Below are positions 40,428 through 48,947 of a stretch of 64,000 nucleotides of DNA, piece by piece (the first letter of the stretch is position 1; every line of letters begins with the position of its first letter). Source of the stretch: JBNJGB01 sp051747385 (GTDB lineage: Bacteria; Myxococcota_A; UBA9042; PHBI01; JACKFB01). Position numbers and translations under genes: made by a program. The notes beneath the pieces are model-generated. The model made no database searches, was not told the origin of the DNA, and saw only the letters and a program-made list of their open reading frames with translations. The stretch lies in NCBI GenBank assembly GCA_051747385.1, contig JBNJGB010000036.1, positions 1 through 64,000 of the forward strand, written 5' to 3'.

Positions 40428-41049
40428 GAGCCCGCGAAACGTGGTCGTGGGCGTGGAGGTGGTCGGACTCACCAGGCCCGGCGTTTCGCCCCCATCAGGA
40501 GTGGGCTCCGGGCCGGGCCGCCTCGTGCCGCCGGGGCCGGCGGATCGCGGAGTGACCGCCGCGGACGGCGATTCTACTGCATCTTCCCCATGTCCTCCGC
40601 GGCTTTGCGGCTTGGCGCCTTGGCGCGAGCCCTTCGGTGCCGGGGAGATGTGGTTGATCGACAGGCGTCCCCGCCTGTCAATTGGTCACAAGTCGCCGAG
40701 AGCCCGCGAAACGTGGGCGTGGGCGTGGAGGTGGTCGGGCTCACCGGGCCCGAGGTTTCGCTCCCATCGGGAGTGGGCTCCGGGCCGGGCCGCCTCGTGC
40801 CGCCGGGGCCGACGGATCGAGGAGTGACCGCCGCGGACGGCGATTCTACTGCATCTTCCCCATGTCCTCCGCGGCTTTGCGGCTTGGCGCCTTGGCGCGA
40901 GCCCTTCGGTGCCGGGGAGNNNNNNNNNNNNNNNNNNNNNNNNNNNNNNNNNNNNNNNNNNNNNNNNNNNNNNNNNNNNNNNNNNNNNNNNNNNNNNNNN
41001 NNNNNNNNNNNNNNNNNNNATGTGGTTGATCGACAGGCGTCCCCGCCGG
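40428..41049 (+). repeat. Tandem copies of dispersed repeat family A spanning the assembly gap
   Basis: Two units with a period of 272 bases: 40428-40699 and 40700-40919 onwards, each starting GAGCCCGCGAAACG and containing CACC[GA]GGCCC, GTGGGCTCCGGGCCGGGCC, GACCGCCGCGGACGGCG, CTACTGCATCTTCCCCATG and GCGGCTTTGCGGCTTGG. The second is interrupted by 100 N; the bases after the gap (41020-41047) equal positions 40648-40675 of unit one, so the gap hides at least a unit boundary and perhaps further units. No protein is encoded. Copies in diverged form lie at 6330-6495 and about 59405-59510. Confidence 0.85.
40920..41019. other. Assembly gap (100 N)
   Basis: Exactly 100 N characters, the conventional length for a gap of unknown size. 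It falls inside the tandem repeat, so the assembler probably collapsed or could not bridge identical units. Confidence 0.98.
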
Positions 41050-41083
41050 CGATCGAGAGGCCGCCGGCGGGGTCGGGGCCTTG

Positions 41084-43357
41084 CTACTCGACCGGCTCCA
41101 CGGTGACCCTCAGAAGCTCGGACAGCGGCGGATAGCCCCAGATGGGGTCCGCCATGGCCCGGACGGTGCCGTCGCCCTCGGGGGCGCCGGTGTTCGGGGC
41201 GGCCTGGTGGGGCGCCATGTCGGGCCCCATGGCCCCGCCCTGGTTCGCCTCGGTGCCGGCGTCGAACGCCATGAGCAGCGCGTCCATGTCGTCGTCGATG
41301 TCCTCGTCCGGCCGCGGATCGCCGACCTCGTCGAGGAGCGGCACGCCCACCGGTCCGAGGGAGACGAACGTGTCGTTGGAGGGCACGACCATGGAGAAGA
41401 AGGTCAGGTACCGGTCCGTGACGGTCGGCGTCAGGGTGGCCGTATAGATGGCATCGGGGACGAGCGGCCCCGGATCCCCGCCCAGGGTCTCGTCGAGGAT
41501 GCCGTGGGGGATCCCGGCGTCCGTGAGCGCGGCGTCCCAGACGGACGCGTCTCCGTCCTCCGCGAGGGACTCGAGGCTGGCAGAGGCCGCCTCCCCCATG
41601 GTGAACAGCTCTCCCGTGCCGTCGTGGAGCGCCCAGAGCACCGGCGTGAAGGTGGCCGGGAAGGCCGTGTCTCCGCCGGTGTTGGCGATCGTCACGTCGA
41701 AAGTCCCGGGGTCGTCCCCGGCCGCCACGTTCACGGCCAGACGCCCGCCCACGCCCAGGCCGGCGAGGTCGTTGGTGGCGTCGTCGTAGCGGTGGACGCC
41801 GTCCTCGAAGGGATCGGACGGTCCCTGGTCGGGGCCGTCCTGGCTCGACGCCTGGTTCGGGCCGACGCCCGGCACCTCGTTGGCCTCGGTCCCGGCGTCC
41901 CACAGGGCCACCAGCCGCTCCAGGTCGGCCTCCACGTCCGCCGCCGGGCGCGCGTCGCCGTTCTGCGACAGCAGGCGGACGCCCTGGGGCCGAGTTCCGA
42001 TGAAGGCGTCGTTGGAGTGCACCACCATGAAGGCGAGCGTCAGCCAGGGGTGGTCCACATCGGGCACGACCGTGAGCTCGTAGGCCCCGCCCGGCGCGAT
42101 GGTCCCGGGGTTGCCCGGGTCGTCGACGGGCTCCGCGGCCGCGCCCGTGGAGGCCACACCGTCGTCCGCGGTGGCCTCGCCGACGAGCCCGGTCGGATCG
42201 CCGTCCTCGGCGAGGCTCTCCAGCCCGGCGCTCGCCGGCGCGCCGCCCAGCCCGAACAGGCTGTAGGTCATGTCGTGGACGGCCCAGAACACGGGCGCCA
42301 GGGGCGTCATCATCCCCCCGGCCTCGGCGGAGACGTTGTCGACGCGGATCACGTAGGTGGGGACCTCGGCCGCCGTGTCCATGGTCACCGTGAAGTCGGC
42401 GATCTGCGACACCGGCGGGATCCACCGCGTCCCGTGCTCGAACGCGTGGACGACGCCCTCCGGCGCGCCCGTGTCCGCCACGTCCTGGCGCGGAGCCTGC
42501 CACGGGCCCAGGCCGGGTCGCTCGTCGACCTCGGTGCCGGCGTTCCACAGCGCGAGCATGTCGGTCACGTCCCGCGTGGGCAGCGGCTCGCCGTCCTGGT
42601 CGAACAGCGGGATGCCGCCGCCGGCCGGGGCCACGAAGACGTCGTTCGACTCCACGATCATCGCCGCCACCGACAGGACCCCGTCCTCCGGCGTCGCCGT
42701 GATCTCGGCCTCGTAGGCGTCGCCGGGAAGGAGCGGCGGCTCGCCGCCGCCGACGATCTGGAAGCCGTCGCTCGCCGTCACGCCCTCCTGCCCGGCCAGC
42801 GCGATCGACAGGTCGGTGGGGAGGCCGTCCTCGGCCAGGGCCTCGAGGCCGTTGTCCGGAGCCGGCTCACCCGGCGTGAAGAGGGGATCCTCGCTCGTGT
42901 GCGTGAGCCACGTGCCTCCCGCGACAGGCGTGGGCAGCGGCCAGAAGCCGCCGGAGACGTTCTCGACACGCACGCGGAAGGTGGAGCCGGTCGGTCCGAC
43001 GTCCGCGTCCGCCACGTCCGGATCCACGTCCGTGGGGGTGTCGGGAGGAACGTCCGCACCCACGTCCGGCTCGGCGTCGGGCTCCACGTCCGGATCCACA
43101 TCCGGTTCGACGTCGGGTTCCACGTCCGGATCCACGTCGGGGAGGACGTCGGGCTCCACGTCCGGATCCACGTCGGGGAGGACGTCGGGCTCCACGTCCA
43201 CGGGGACGTCCTCCACCACGTCGGGCTCCACGTCCACGGGGACGTCCTCCACCACGTCCTCGCGTTCGCCGCCGTCGCCGTCGTCGCCGCAGGCCCCGAG
43301 GGCCATCCCCGGCAGGAACAGCGCACCGCACAACAAGACCGCTCGCCACGACATCAT
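41084..43357 (-). CDS. Lipoprotein with three spondin-N domains
   Basis: A 757-residue lipoprotein: signal peptide with PGMALGAC, then a low-complexity linker of about 90 residues made of DVEPDV/DVDPDV dipeptide-like units (DNA-level tandem repeats at about 43060-43270). Three spondin-N-type domains of about 200 residues follow. Each has a FTVT/FRVRVENVS strand, a W(A/T)-VHD or THTSEDPLFTPGE segment, GLESLAEDG, a strand ending MIVESNDVF or MVVHSNDAFIG, and a (W/F)DAGTEANE-x-P turn. Spondin-N domains in bacteria occur on surface or secreted proteins and are probably adhesive or ligand binding. ATG 43357 has GGAGG five bases upstream. The triple arrangement with a charged stalk suggests a surface display protein. 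Confidence 0.85.
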   Translation of the reverse strand: MMSWRAVLLCGALFLPGMALGACGDDGDGGEREDVVEDVPVDVEPDVVEDVPVDVEPDVLPDVDPDVEPDVLPDVDPDVEPDVEPDVDPDVEPDAEPDVGADVPPDTPTDVDPDVADADVGPTGSTFRVRVENVSGGFWPLPTPVAGGTWLTHTSEDPLFTPGEPAPDNGLEALAEDGLPTDLSIALAGQEGVTASDGFQIVGGGEPPLLPGDAYEAEITATPEDGVLSVAAMIVESNDVFVAPAGGGIPLFDQDGEPLPTRDVTDMLALWNAGTEVDERPGLGPWQAPRQDVADTGAPEGVVHAFEHGTRWIPPVSQIADFTVTMDTAAEVPTYVIRVDNVSAEAGGMMTPLAPVFWAVHDMTYSLFGLGGAPASAGLESLAEDGDPTGLVGEATADDGVASTGAAAEPVDDPGNPGTIAPGGAYELTVVPDVDHPWLTLAFMVVHSNDAFIGTRPQGVRLLSQNGDARPAADVEADLERLVALWDAGTEANEVPGVGPNQASSQDGPDQGPSDPFEDGVHRYDDATNDLAGLGVGGRLAVNVAAGDDPGTFDVTIANTGGDTAFPATFTPVLWALHDGTGELFTMGEAASASLESLAEDGDASVWDAALTDAGIPHGILDETLGGDPGPLVPDAIYTATLTPTVTDRYLTFFSMVVPSNDTFVSLGPVGVPLLDEVGDPRPDEDIDDDMDALLMAFDAGTEANQGGAMGPDMAPHQAAPNTGAPEGDGTVRAMADPIWGYPPLSELLRVTVEPVE

Positions 43358-43493
43358 CGAGCCCTCCTGCGAAGAGAGAAGACGCACGCCTGCTCGCGTC
43401 CGGACCGCGTCGGAGCGAGCGCGACACCAGATGGAATGGGTGTGAAGCCCCGACGATACGCCTCGGGGAGGACCCCTGCCAACCCGGGGCACG

Positions 43494-43525
43494 GAGCCCC
43501 GTGGAGGGCTGTCGTGACGGGGCTC
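43494..43525 (-). terminator. Hairpin at the 3' end of the 127-residue gene
   Basis: GAGCCCCGT (43494-43502) and ACGGGGCTC (43517-43525) are perfectly complementary nine-base arms with a 14-base loop, the right arm touching the stop codon of the minus-strand gene. No T tract. Confidence 0.5.
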
Positions 43526-43908
43526 TACAGTACGCCCGCGTCGCGGAGATCCTCGGCCAGCCCTGCGTCGCGCAGCGCGTCCTCCACCCCGTCCCGCTCG
43601 GCGAGGGCCTCCATCTCGGCCGGCTCGAGCGTGGCGGTCTGGACCAGGGCCAGGTCCTCGCGCCGGAGCCTCAGGCGGAGGGCGCCGCCCGGCGTCTCCT
43701 CCAGCCCCACGGAGAGCGCGCCCTCCTCGTGGCCCCTGCGGATCTCCTTCGCCAGTCCCTCGAGATACCTGTGAAGCCGCAGGGCCCGGCGGTTGGAGGG
43801 CTCCCGGAACAGCTCGAAGTTCGCGTTCCTGGACAGGCGGATGCCGCGGGCCTCCAGCGCCCGCAGGCGATCGATCGGCTTGTCACGGTCCTGTTTCCCG
43901 CGCGCCAT
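43525..43908 (-). CDS. Uncharacterised charged protein
   Basis: A 127-residue soluble protein, strongly charged. It has an N-terminal basic stretch (MARGKQDRDKPIDRLRALEARGIRLSR split by a short turn), an amphipathic helix (RLHRYLEGLAKEIRRGHEEG), and a C-terminal helix (PAEMEALAERDGVEDALRDAGLAEDL). No family recognised and no Cys. Divergent from the PAS protein with only 46 bases between start codons, so a shared regulatory region is possible. Confidence 0.55.
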   Translation of the reverse strand: MARGKQDRDKPIDRLRALEARGIRLSRNANFELFREPSNRRALRLHRYLEGLAKEIRRGHEEGALSVGLEETPGGALRLRLRREDLALVQTATLEPAEMEALAERDGVEDALRDAGLAEDLRDAGVL

Positions 43909-43954
43909 GGCGACAGGGTAACATCGGGGTGCCCGCGACACCGAGGAGGCCGCG

Positions 43955-44986
43955 ATCACCTGGAAGGACTCGCCGCGTCGCTATCATCGCCTGCTGTTCG
44001 ACAGGCACCCGGAGCCGCTGTTCCTGTTCGATCGAGGCACGCTGCGGTTCCTGGACGTCAACGAGGCCGCGGAGGAGTTCTACGGCTGGACGCGCGCGGA
44101 GTTCCTGGAGATGTCCCTGGAGGACATCCGCCCGGCGGACGAGCGCGCCGCCTTCCGGGCGGTCGTCGCGCACCCGCACGAGGGACACGGCCCCCGCGGG
44201 ACCTGGACCCACCTGACGAAGGACGGCTCGCGGGTCGGAGTGGAGATCGTCACCCAGGACGTGGACGTCGAGGGGCGCCCGTGCCGGCTCGTGGCGGTCC
44301 GGGACGTGACGGCGCGGGAGCACGCCCTGGAGGCCCTGCGCGAGAGCGAGGAGCGCTATCGCCTGCTGGCCGATCACGCGACGGACATGATCTCGGTCCA
44401 CGATCCGGACGGGATCTACCGCTACGCCTCCCCGGCCTGCCGGGACCTCCTCGGCTACGAGCCCGCCGAGCTGACGGGGCGCTCGGCCTACACGCTCTTC
44501 CACCCGGAGGACCTCGAGATCATCCGCGCGTCCCACGAGGGCATCCTGGAGCGGTCGGAGACGTCCGCGGTGGCGTACCGGATCCGGCGGAAGGACGGCC
44601 GATACGTCTGGTTCGAGACCACCTCCCGGACCATCCGGGATCCGGAGACCGGCGAGGTGCGCCACATCATCACCGTCTCCAGGGACGTGACCGTGCGGAA
44701 GGAGGCGGAGCTGGAGCGCGCGCGCTTCGCCCGCGAGCTGGAGGTGAAGAACGCGGAGCTGGAGCGCGCGCTCGCCGAGGTGAAGCGCCTGGGCGGGCTG
44801 CTGCCCATCTGCGCGAGCTGCAAGAGCATCCGCAACGACGAGGGCTACTGGGAGGAGGTGGAGACGTACGTGCGGAACCGCTCGGAGGCCAGCTTCAGCC
44901 ACGGCATCTGCCCGGCCTGCATGGCGAGCCTGTACGGCGACCTCGACGAGGAGCCGGACGACGAGGACCCGGCGCCGCCACGTTGA
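43955..44986 (+). CDS. Double-PAS protein with C-terminal zinc-knuckle signalling module, apparent ATC start
   Basis: A 343-residue protein. Domains: PAS 1 (about 10-110; HPEPLFLFDRGTLRFLDVNEAA, then FYGWTRAEFLEM), PAS 2 (about 130-250; YRLLADHATDMISVHDPDG, LLGYEPAELTGRS, RKDGRYVWFETTSRTI), a coiled helix (KEAELERARFARELEVKNAELER), and a C-terminal module LLPICASCKSIRNDEGYWEEVETYV...SFSHGICPACMASLYG with paired Cys (CASC, CPAC), known from many PAS and receiver proteins and likely zinc-binding. No kinase domain. In-frame upstream of ATG 44111 there is no ATG, GTG or TTG back to a stop, yet PAS 1 needs that region. GGAGG ends five bases before an ATC at 43955, the likely start. Confidence 0.75.
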   Translation: MTWKDSPRRYHRLLFDRHPEPLFLFDRGTLRFLDVNEAAEEFYGWTRAEFLEMSLEDIRPADERAAFRAVVAHPHEGHGPRGTWTHLTKDGSRVGVEIVTQDVDVEGRPCRLVAVRDVTAREHALEALRESEERYRLLADHATDMISVHDPDGIYRYASPACRDLLGYEPAELTGRSAYTLFHPEDLEIIRASHEGILERSETSAVAYRIRRKDGRYVWFETTSRTIRDPETGEVRHIITVSRDVTVRKEAELERARFARELEVKNAELERALAEVKRLGGLLPICASCKSIRNDEGYWEEVETYVRNRSEASFSHGICPACMASLYGDLDEEPDDEDPAPPR

Positions 44987-45018
44987 GCCCCGTGTCCGGG
45001 CTGTGCTAACGGGACGCG

Positions 45019-45687
45019 ATGCTCCGCGCGCTCCTCCCCGCCCTGCTCCTCGCGGCCCTCGTCGCCGGCTGCGCGGACGTGAACCACCCGCCGTCCCTGG
45101 CGCTCGTCGAGGACCGCTGGCTGCTGGTGGGCGAGCGCCTGGAGGTGAGCCTCGCGGGCACGGATCCGGACGGGGATCGGCTCGAGTTCTCGGTGGAGGG
45201 CCTCCCCGACGAGGCCGAGCTGACGTCGCGCACCCCGAGCACCGCGCTGCTGCTCTGGAGCCCCACCATCAAGGACACGGAGGCCGGCGGGCGCACCTGG
45301 GACGTCCAGGTGGTCGCCTCGGACGGGCACGGGGGCGAGGCGACCCTGGAGTTCACCGTCACGGTCTTCCCCGTGTTCGGCGTGCCCCGCTTCGACCTGC
45401 CGCCCGGGACCGTCCTCGACCTGGCGGACACGCGGGACCTGGTCCTGCCCGTGGAGGTGAAGGACGACGACTCCACGGAGGTGGACATCACGCTGAGCGA
45501 GGCGCCCGAAGGCGCGAAGCTGTCCGACAGCGGGCCGAAGTCGGCGCTGCTGTACTGGCGACCCACGGACGCCCAGCGCGAGATCCCCGTCCACCGCTTC
45601 GTGTTCACGGCGGAGGACGACGCGCACGCGCCCGTGGACCACACCCTCCTGGTGGTGCTGGTCCACGCCGAGGAGGGCGCCGGGTGA
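45019..45687 (+). CDS. Lipoprotein with Ig/cadherin-like domains, 5' part of a frameshifted gene
   Basis: A 222-residue frame. Signal peptide and lipobox (LVAGC), then two domains with cadherin/putative-Ig patterns: VSLAGTDPDGDRLEFSVEGLPDEAELTSR and VEVKDDDSTEVDITLSEAPEGAKLSDSG, each ending with an F/W-V-type strand. The frame ends at a TGA (45685-45687). A natural continuation exists in the next frame, starting GDAYDLEARIE at about 45686, so this is probably the front half of a larger gene (see 45686-46447). Alternatively a real short lipoprotein overlapping a second gene that lacks a start codon. Confidence 0.7.
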   Translation: MLRALLPALLLAALVAGCADVNHPPSLALVEDRWLLVGERLEVSLAGTDPDGDRLEFSVEGLPDEAELTSRTPSTALLLWSPTIKDTEAGGRTWDVQVVASDGHGGEATLEFTVTVFPVFGVPRFDLPPGTVLDLADTRDLVLPVEVKDDDSTEVDITLSEAPEGAKLSDSGPKSALLYWRPTDAQREIPVHRFVFTAEDDAHAPVDHTLLVVLVHAEEGAG

Positions 45688-46447
45688 CGCCTACGACCTG
45701 GAGGCGCGCATCGAGGCCGCCGGCGCCACGTGCGACGAGGACATCCTCGGGGTCCATGCCGCCCCGGGGACGGCGGTGCTCCTGTTCGTCGGCGTCTGGG
45801 AGGACCTGGCGGCGTGCCCGGCCTCTCCGGACTGGTACGCCGTGGACCTGAACGGCGGCGAGACCCTGGACGTCCTCGCCGAGAACCTCGCAGGCGAGGG
45901 CAGCCTGGACCTGGAGGTGTTCGCGGACCCGCAGGACGCCCCGGCCGACGCGGACTCGGCGGGACCGGGCGGGCTCGCGGAGGTCTCCCACGCCATCGCC
46001 GGGGAGGGGCGCCTCTGGTACCGGGTCACGGCGGACTCCCGGACGGACTATGTCCTGCTCCAGGAGATCACCGACCCGGACGGCCCGTGCGCCGACGATC
46101 GTTTCGAGCCCAACGGCGACCCGGCGAGCGCGCCGGAGGTGGCGCCCGGCGCCCTCACGTGGCTCCGCCTGTGCGGCGAGGAGGACGTGGACGCATTCCG
46201 GGTCCACGTGGGCGCCTTCCGGCCCCTGAGCGTGCTCACCTCCCACGCCGAGGACGCGGGGTACACGGACGTGACGGTGCGGCCGCCCGGCGCGACCTCC
46301 CTGGACGACGAGCTGGCGTCCGAGCTGGACTACGGGCCGGGCGTGAGCCTCGACGTCCTCGCCGAGGAGGCGGGCGTGTACACGGTCGTCGTGACGCCAT
46401 TCGAGGTGGACGCGCTCCCGTACGACCTGGCCATCCTGGTGGAGTAA
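45686..46447 (+). pseudogene. 3' part of the frameshifted lipoprotein gene, pre-peptidase C-like domains
   Basis: A 253-codon frame without a credible start near its beginning. It opens DAYDLEARIEAAGATCDED and contains two pre-peptidase-C-like (PPC) modules: DWYAVDLNGGETLDVLAENLAGEGSLDLEVF and EDVDAFRVHVGAFRPLSVLTSH. Such domains end secreted proteins. If one G is removed from the GGG before the TGA at 45685, the frame of the upstream lipoprotein runs straight into this one (...EEGAGDAYDLEARIE). The combined protein would have about 475 residues. It is either a frameshift mutation, a programmed shift, or a base-calling error. An internal ATG at 45776 could only produce a truncated product. 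Confidence 0.65.
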
Positions 46448-46451
46448 CCCA

Positions 46452-46483
46452 CCCGGGGGGGACCTGGCTAAAGTCCCCCGGGG
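46452..46483 (+). terminator. GC hairpin between the lipoprotein and the diguanylate cyclase gene
   Basis: CCCGGGGGGGAC (46452-46463) pairs with GTCCCCCGGGG (46473-46483) across a nine-base loop, leaving a small bulge, five bases after the preceding stop. Likely a Rho-independent-like terminator without a T tract. Confidence 0.55.
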
Positions 46484-46575
46484 ATCCCCCCGTTGGGAAG
46501 GGGGTCGGGATCACGTCCACCGCGCGACTCCGGGAGATCGAGTTGGAAGACCCGCAGCGGCCCGAGCAGACGAGC

Positions 46576-47940
46576 ATGCACCCGCGCATCCCCGGGGACG
46601 AGGACGTGCCCCACTCCTTCACGGCCCACGCGGTCATGCGGCGGACCTTCCTCAGGCTGCTCGGCACGGTGTTCGCGGCCGAGCTGACGGCCATGCTGCT
46701 CCTCCACTTCCTCCTCCCCACGGATCTGCCGCCGCTCATCGAGGCCACCGTGGACGCGGCGCTCCTGACGGTGCTCGTCGGCCTGCCCACCTGGTTTTTG
46801 ATCCTCCAGCCTGTGAGCGGGGCCCTTCGGGAGGAGCACCAGGCCCTGGCCCGGCGCGCCGAGACCCTGCGCGCCGAGAGCGCCCACCAGGAGTTCGAGG
46901 CACGCCTGCACCGAGCCTTCGAGATGTCCGACTCCGAGCCCTCCCTGCAGCGGGTGCTCCGGCGGACCATCGACCACCTGAGCCCGGACGCCCCCATGGA
47001 GCTCCTCCTGGCCGACTCGTCGGAGGCCCACCTGCGCCAGGAGGTGGCCGGCGGGGCCGCGGCGGGCGGCTTCGGGTGCCCGGTGGACAGCCCGGCGAAC
47101 TGCGTGGCGGCGCGGCGGGGCCAGGCCCGGATCTTCCCGGACAGCGGAGCCCTGGACGCGTGCCCCATGCTGCTGGACGCCTGCGAGGAGGGCTGCGCGG
47201 CCGCGTGCGTGCCCATGAGCGTCGGCGGCCGAACCGTGGGCGTCCTTCGGACGTCGCGCTCGCGGGGGGAGGAGATCCCGCGCTCCCTGGTCCGCGACAT
47301 GGAGGTCGTCGCCAGCCAGGCGGGCAATCGACTCGGCCTGCTCCGGGCCATGGAGGCCTCCGAGCTGGCCGCCTCCACCGATCCCCTCACCGGGGTGCTC
47401 AACCGGCGCCGCCTGGATCACGTCCTGGGGACCTGGGTCCGTGCCGGGCGCTCCTTTGCGGTCGTGCTCGCGGACATCGACCACTTCAAGCGCCTCAACG
47501 ACAGCTACAGCCACGAGACGGGGGATCGCTGTCTCCGGGCCTTCACCCAGGCCATCCGCGACGTGGTGCGCTCGAACGACCTCGTGGCGCGCCTCGGCGG
47601 CGAGGAGTTCGTCCTGGCCATGCCCGAGGCGGACGCCCCGAAGGCCGCCGAGGTGGTGGAGCGGATCCGCGCCGCCCTGCCCGACGCCCTGACGCGCGCC
47701 GCGGTCCCGCGCTTCACCGCGAGCTGGGGCGTGACCGACACGTCCGCGTCCACGGACATCGAAGAGCTCCTGCGGCTCGCGGACCGCGCCCTGTACGCGG
47801 CGAAGCACGCCGGTCGCGACCGCGTAGTGCTCTCCAGCGAGGAGGCGCCACCGGCCCCGGAGGACGAGGGGGCTCCGAGCACCCGCTCGCACGCCGGCCT
47901 CCGCGCGCTGACAGAGCCGGAGCCCGCCACCGCCGAGTAG
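46576..47940 (+). CDS. Membrane-bound GGDEF diguanylate cyclase with GAF-like domain
   Basis: A 454-residue protein. Two helices near the N terminus (FLRLLGTVFAAELTAMLLLHFLL and AALLTVLVGLPTWFLILQPV), a coiled linker (REEHQALARRAETLRAES), a GAF-like sensory domain containing cysteines (FGCPVDSPANCVAARRG, SGALDACPMLLDACEEGCAAACVPM), then a GGDEF domain: TDPLTGVLNRRRLD, VVLADIDHFKRLNDSYSHETGD, and active-site RLGGEEFVLAMPEAD. The intact GGEEF loop predicts c-di-GMP synthesis. Cys-rich insertion suggests metal, heme or redox sensing. ATG 46576 has only a weak upstream site; TTG 46543 with GGGAG six bases upstream is an alternative. Confidence 0.9.
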   Translation: MHPRIPGDEDVPHSFTAHAVMRRTFLRLLGTVFAAELTAMLLLHFLLPTDLPPLIEATVDAALLTVLVGLPTWFLILQPVSGALREEHQALARRAETLRAESAHQEFEARLHRAFEMSDSEPSLQRVLRRTIDHLSPDAPMELLLADSSEAHLRQEVAGGAAAGGFGCPVDSPANCVAARRGQARIFPDSGALDACPMLLDACEEGCAAACVPMSVGGRTVGVLRTSRSRGEEIPRSLVRDMEVVASQAGNRLGLLRAMEASELAASTDPLTGVLNRRRLDHVLGTWVRAGRSFAVVLADIDHFKRLNDSYSHETGDRCLRAFTQAIRDVVRSNDLVARLGGEEFVLAMPEADAPKAAEVVERIRAALPDALTRAAVPRFTASWGVTDTSASTDIEELLRLADRALYAAKHAGRDRVVLSSEEAPPAPEDEGAPSTRSHAGLRALTEPEPATAE

Positions 47941-47942
47941 GC

Positions 47943-47969
47943 CCACCCGCCCCGGGGGGCCCGGTGGGA
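47943..47969 (+). terminator. Weak hairpin after the GGDEF gene
   Basis: CCCACC and GGTGGG flank a C/G-rich centre three bases after the stop codon. The arms are short and there is no T tract. The following bases to the DUF4159 gene (about 180) hold nothing else recognisable. Confidence 0.3.
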
Positions 47970-48124
47970 CCGCTACCCCGGCGATCACCCGGCAGCGGGA
48001 CGAACAACGAGAAGCGAGCGGTTTGATCCGGGTGGGTGGAACAGCGTGGGGGTGCGGTCCGTTGTACGGGCCCGGGCGCGGTGCTAGGTTCCCGCCCCGG
48101 CTGACGACGCGCAAGGGATCGGGA

Positions 48125-48895
48125 TTGGATCGACGCCGCTTCCTCCAGGGCATCTTCCTGACCGCCGCAGCGACCGCGTGGCCGAGCGCGGCGCGCGGGA
48201 TCGGTGTGCCCCAGAACCTCCGCGTGGTGCGCCTGCGCCACGACGGGAACTGGGACGTGCACCAGGGCGCCGGCGAGGTCCTGGCCGAGGAGGTGAAGTT
48301 CCGCACGTCCGTCGACGTGTCCGTGGAGGAGGTGGCCCTGTCCATCGACGATCCGCGGCTGGGGACGGAGCCCTTCGCCATCCTCGCCGGCGACGACGAC
48401 TTCACCCTCGGGGAGGGAGAGCGCGAGACGCTCCGGCGATGGCTCGAGCTCGGCGGCTTCCTGGTGATCGACAACGCGGGCCGGCCGGAGCCGTCGAAGG
48501 CCTTCGACCGGGCGGTCCGGCGCGAGATGGAGCACTTCTTCCCGCGGACGCCGTTGCAGCGGATCTCGCCGGGGCACGTCCTCTATCGCTCCTTCTACCG
48601 GCTGGACTACCCGGCCGGCCGGGAGATCCGCCGCCCGTACCTGGAGGGGCTGCGCCTCGGTCGGCGCTACGGCGTGGTCCTGAGCCACAACGACCTGCTC
48701 GGGGCCTGGGCCCGGGATCCCAACGGCCGCTTCCGGCACACCCCGACCCCCGGCGGGGCAAACCAGCGGGAGATGTCGTTCCGCCTGGGGATCAACCTGG
48801 TCATGTACGCCATGTGCCTGCACTACAAGGACGATCAGGTGCACCTCGACTACCTGCTCCACAACCGGAAGTGGAAGATCGAACGGCCCGAGTAG
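48125..48895 (+). CDS. DUF4159 domain protein with Tat-like signal
   Basis: A 256-residue protein, start inferred at TTG 48125 because AAGGGA lies six bases upstream and it directly precedes a twin-arginine-like signal (DRRRFLQGIFLTAAATAWPSAARG). The remaining domain has the DUF4159 features: FAILAGDDDFTLGEGERETLRRWLELGGFLVIDNA, HFFPRTPLQRISPGHVLYRSFYRL, and GVVLSHNDLLGAWARD. DUF4159 proteins usually sit beside von Willebrand A and MoxR genes in membrane-associated chaperone loci; here only the following VWA gene is present, with no MoxR or DUF58 gene. Confidence 0.8.
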   Translation: MDRRRFLQGIFLTAAATAWPSAARGIGVPQNLRVVRLRHDGNWDVHQGAGEVLAEEVKFRTSVDVSVEEVALSIDDPRLGTEPFAILAGDDDFTLGEGERETLRRWLELGGFLVIDNAGRPEPSKAFDRAVRREMEHFFPRTPLQRISPGHVLYRSFYRLDYPAGREIRRPYLEGLRLGRRYGVVLSHNDLLGAWARDPNGRFRHTPTPGGANQREMSFRLGINLVMYAMCLHYKDDQVHLDYLLHNRKWKIERPE

Positions 48896-48947
48896 CCCGA
48901 TCCACGCCAGCCGCCTCCCGAACCCGCCCCGGAGATCGCCCGAGACC

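Noticed and set aside
40428..41049. Open frames running through the tandem repeat and N gap
   Set aside because: They depend on the repeat period and the N run; no protein-like features or ribosome sites.
44845..45666. Long minus-strand open frames opposite the PAS and lipoprotein genes
   Set aside because: GC-rich codon structure makes antisense frames open. They lack domain motifs, while the plus-strand genes show clear ones.
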